A DNA stretch of 14,365 nucleotides. Source: an uncultured Georgenia sp. (lineage in GTDB: Bacteria; Actinomycetota; Actinomycetes; Actinomycetales; Actinomycetaceae). The position numbers and the translations under genes are program-made. Below, piece after piece: positions 13,369 to 14,365 of the stretch. Position 1 is the stretch's first letter. Each line of letters begins with the position of its first letter. The stretch lies in the NCBI RefSeq assembly GCF_937958535.1, contig NZ_CALGNQ010000217.1, positions 1 through 14,365 of the forward strand, written 5' to 3'. The notes below the pieces were generated by a model that made no database searches, had not been told where the DNA came from, and was given only the letters and a program-made list of their open reading frames with translations.

Positions 13369-14079
13369 TCAGCGGAAGATGAGGTCGACGAGGATGTTGA
13401 CCGAGTTGAGCAGCGACTGGCCCTTGGCACGCGAGTAGTCCGTGTACAGCAGGTGGACCGGGTGCTCGGCCCACGGTAGCCCGGTGCGTCCGAGCTGGGC
13501 GACGATCTCGGTGGCGTGCGCCATCCGGTCCTGGCGCAGGTCCAGCCGCGCGGCGGCGTCGCGGCGGATCACCCGCAGCCCGTTGTGGGCGTCGGTGAGC
13601 CGCAGGCCCGTCGTCCGGTTGGTCACCCACACCGCGAGCTTGAGCACCACCCGCCGCAGCAGGCCCGGCTGGGTCCGCTTGTCGAGGAAGCGGGAGCCGA
13701 AGACGACGGCGAGCCCCTCGGTCCGGGCCCGGTGCACCATCTCGGCCGCGTCACGCACCTGGTGCTGGCCGTCGGCGTCGAAGGTGACGAGGTACGTCGC
13801 ATCGGTCCGGTCCAGCACCCACGCGATCCCGGTCTGCAGGGCGGCGCCCTGGCCCAGGTTGACCGGGTGCTGCACGACGACGGCACCTGCCTCCCGGGCC
13901 CGCCGCGCCGAGTCGTCGGTGCTGCCGTCGTCCACGCACACGACGTTGGGGAAGACCGTGCGCGCCTCGGCGACCACGTCACCGATCACCGCCGCCTCCT
14001 GGTAGAGCGGGACGACGAGCCAGGCGTCGGTCACCGGGGACGACGGCGCACCACCCGGTGGCAGCGGCCTCTCGCTCAT
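13369..14079 (-). CDS. GT2 family glycosyltransferase (dolichyl-phosphate mannose synthase-like)
   Basis: A 236-residue GT-A fold glycosyltransferase resembling polyprenyl-phosphate sugar synthases, which move a sugar from a nucleotide donor to a lipid phosphate on the cytoplasmic face. Motifs: WLVVPLYQEAAVI (20-32), VCVDDGSTDDS (47-57), NLGQGAALQTG (74-84), metal-binding DAD at 101-103 in FDADGQHQ, VVFGSRF (125-131), DAHNGLRVIRR (163-173) and ATEIVAQLG (189-197). There are no C-terminal membrane helices, only a hydrophobic end (SLLNSVNILVDLIF), so membrane contact may depend on the DUF2304 partner. ATG 14079 is chosen from a -10-like box seven bases upstream; ATG 14088 (three residues longer) is possible. 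Donor and acceptor are unknown. Confidence 0.92.
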   Translation of the reverse strand: MSERPLPPGGAPSSPVTDAWLVVPLYQEAAVIGDVVAEARTVFPNVVCVDDGSTDDSARRAREAGAVVVQHPVNLGQGAALQTGIAWVLDRTDATYLVTFDADGQHQVRDAAEMVHRARTEGLAVVFGSRFLDKRTQPGLLRRVVLKLAVWVTNRTTGLRLTDAHNGLRVIRRDAAARLDLRQDRMAHATEIVAQLGRTGLPWAEHPVHLLYTDYSRAKGQSLLNSVNILVDLIFR

Positions 14080-14086
14080 GGCGGCC

Positions 14087-14092
14087 ATTGTC
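14087..14092 (-). promoter_or_regulatory. Weak -10 box GACAAT for the GT2 gene
   Basis: GACAAT on the minus strand has A at position 2 and AT at the end, and stands seven bases before ATG 14079. It overlaps the alternative ATG at 14088, so if this box is used the shorter start is the right one. Confidence 0.35.
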
Positions 14093-14136
14093 GCAGCGCA
14101 CCGGCACCCGACCGGACCGCCCTCCGGGCGACTCGC

Positions 14137-14142
14137 TAGCCT
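14137..14142 (+). promoter_or_regulatory. Predicted -10 box TAGCCT for the right-edge acetyltransferase
   Basis: TAGCCT would start transcription near 14149, giving a leader of about 34 bases with the SD-like AAGGGA at 14174-14179 before ATG 14183. This is a leadered arrangement, unlike most other heads in the window. Confidence 0.45.
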
Positions 14143-14182
14143 GAGCCCAGCGCGCTGTGCACCGGCAGCGGGGAAGGGACGC

Positions 14183-14365
14183 ATGACAGCACGGATCTTG
14201 GACTCGGCCGACGTCGCCGCCGACGCCCGCATCGGCGACGGCGCCACCGTCTGGCACCTGGCACAGGTACGCGAGGGGGCGCAGGTCGGCCCGGGCTGCG
14301 TCATCGGGCGCGGCGCCTACATCGGCACCGGCGTGCGGCTGGGCCGCAACTGCAAGGTGCAGAAC
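14183..14365 (+). CDS. WbpD/WlbB-like hexapeptide-repeat sugar N-acetyltransferase, 3'-truncated by window
   Basis: Only the first 61 codons are present and the frame is open at the window edge. The protein begins with left-handed beta-helix hexapeptide repeats: ADARIGDGATVWHLAQVREGA (13-33 in part), QVGPGCVIGRGAYIG (34-48), and ends at GVRLGRNCKVQN (50-61). The combination of a TVWH segment with NCKVQN matches WbpD/WlbB-type enzymes, which acetylate an amino group on UDP-amino sugars for surface polysaccharide synthesis. ATG 14183 follows AAGGGA with a short spacer. It is divergent from the GT2 gene, and a sugar-nucleotide cluster may continue to the right. With so little sequence, another LbH acyltransferase (for example an O-acetyltransferase) cannot be excluded. 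Confidence 0.75.
   Translation, partial: MTARILDSADVAADARIGDGATVWHLAQVREGAQVGPGCVIGRGAYIGTGVRLGRNCKVQN

Noticed and set aside
13516..14139. Plus-strand open frame opposite the GT2 gene
   Set aside because: His/Arg/Asp/Gly-rich shadow; the GT2 motifs on the minus strand settle the coding frame.
14080..14304. In-frame extension of the GT2 gene across the divergent promoter
   Set aside because: It would run through the start region of the divergent acetyltransferase gene and has no conserved sequence; the GT-A domain begins right after ATG 14079.
1..14365. Insertion sequences, phage genes, CRISPR arrays, tRNA or rRNA genes
   Set aside because: No transposase or integrase motifs, spaced direct repeats, cloverleaf-like sequence or rRNA-like segment was found by eye. 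A tRNA or covariance-model scan would be the decisive test.

Overview
The window is very GC-rich, uses many GTG starts and has no mobile elements, CRISPR arrays or RNA genes that I could see. Protein content (LytR-CpsA-Psr attachment proteins, a GT2/DUF2304 pair, GtrA, an OmpR-type two-component pair, a separate PurK and class I PurE) and base composition point to an actinobacterium, most likely of the Micrococcales (Cellulomonas/Georgenia-like). That placement is inference; no search was run. The window looks like ordinary chromosome rather than a genomic island.

Layout. A strong hairpin terminator (24-57) closes an unseen upstream gene. A two-component system follows on the plus strand (response regulator 177-863, histidine kinase 871-2196). 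It converges on a GtrA-family membrane protein (2212-2805, minus). gtrA is divergent from purK (2839-4005), which is followed by purE (4160-4681); PurK and PurE carry out the two-step AIR to CAIR conversion of purine synthesis. purE converges on galE (4691-5671, minus). Divergent from galE is an acyltransferase-3 membrane protein (5786-6949) whose stop overlaps the start of a small CoA-binding protein (6946-7362). This pair converges on a large P2A-type cation (probably Ca2+) ATPase (7381-10194, minus). Upstream of the ATPase on the minus strand are two tandem LCP genes (10278-11570 and 11635-12855), then a DUF2304 membrane protein (12962-13342) and a GT2 glycosyltransferase (13369-14079). At the right edge a divergent gene begins (14183 onward, cut by the window) for a WbpD/WlbB-like left-handed beta-helix sugar acetyltransferase.

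How the genes relate. A large share of the window fits cell-envelope polysaccharide work: GalE supplies UDP-galactose, GT2 plus DUF2304 (and possibly GtrA) fit polyprenyl-phosphate-linked sugar transfer and flipping, the acyltransferases decorate sugars, and the LCP proteins attach finished glycopolymers to peptidoglycan. The purine genes, ATPase, CoA-binding protein and two-component system have no evident direct link to this.

The most notable regulatory signal is a recurring promoter-to-start arrangement: a TANNNT-like -10 box placed 6-8 bases before the start codon at eight transcription-unit heads, predicting leaderless mRNAs, whereas most downstream genes have Shine-Dalgarno sequences. 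A second is that all three convergent gene junctions are only 9-18 bp long and hold hairpins that touch or fill the space between the stop codons. I found no convincing wholly new biological system.
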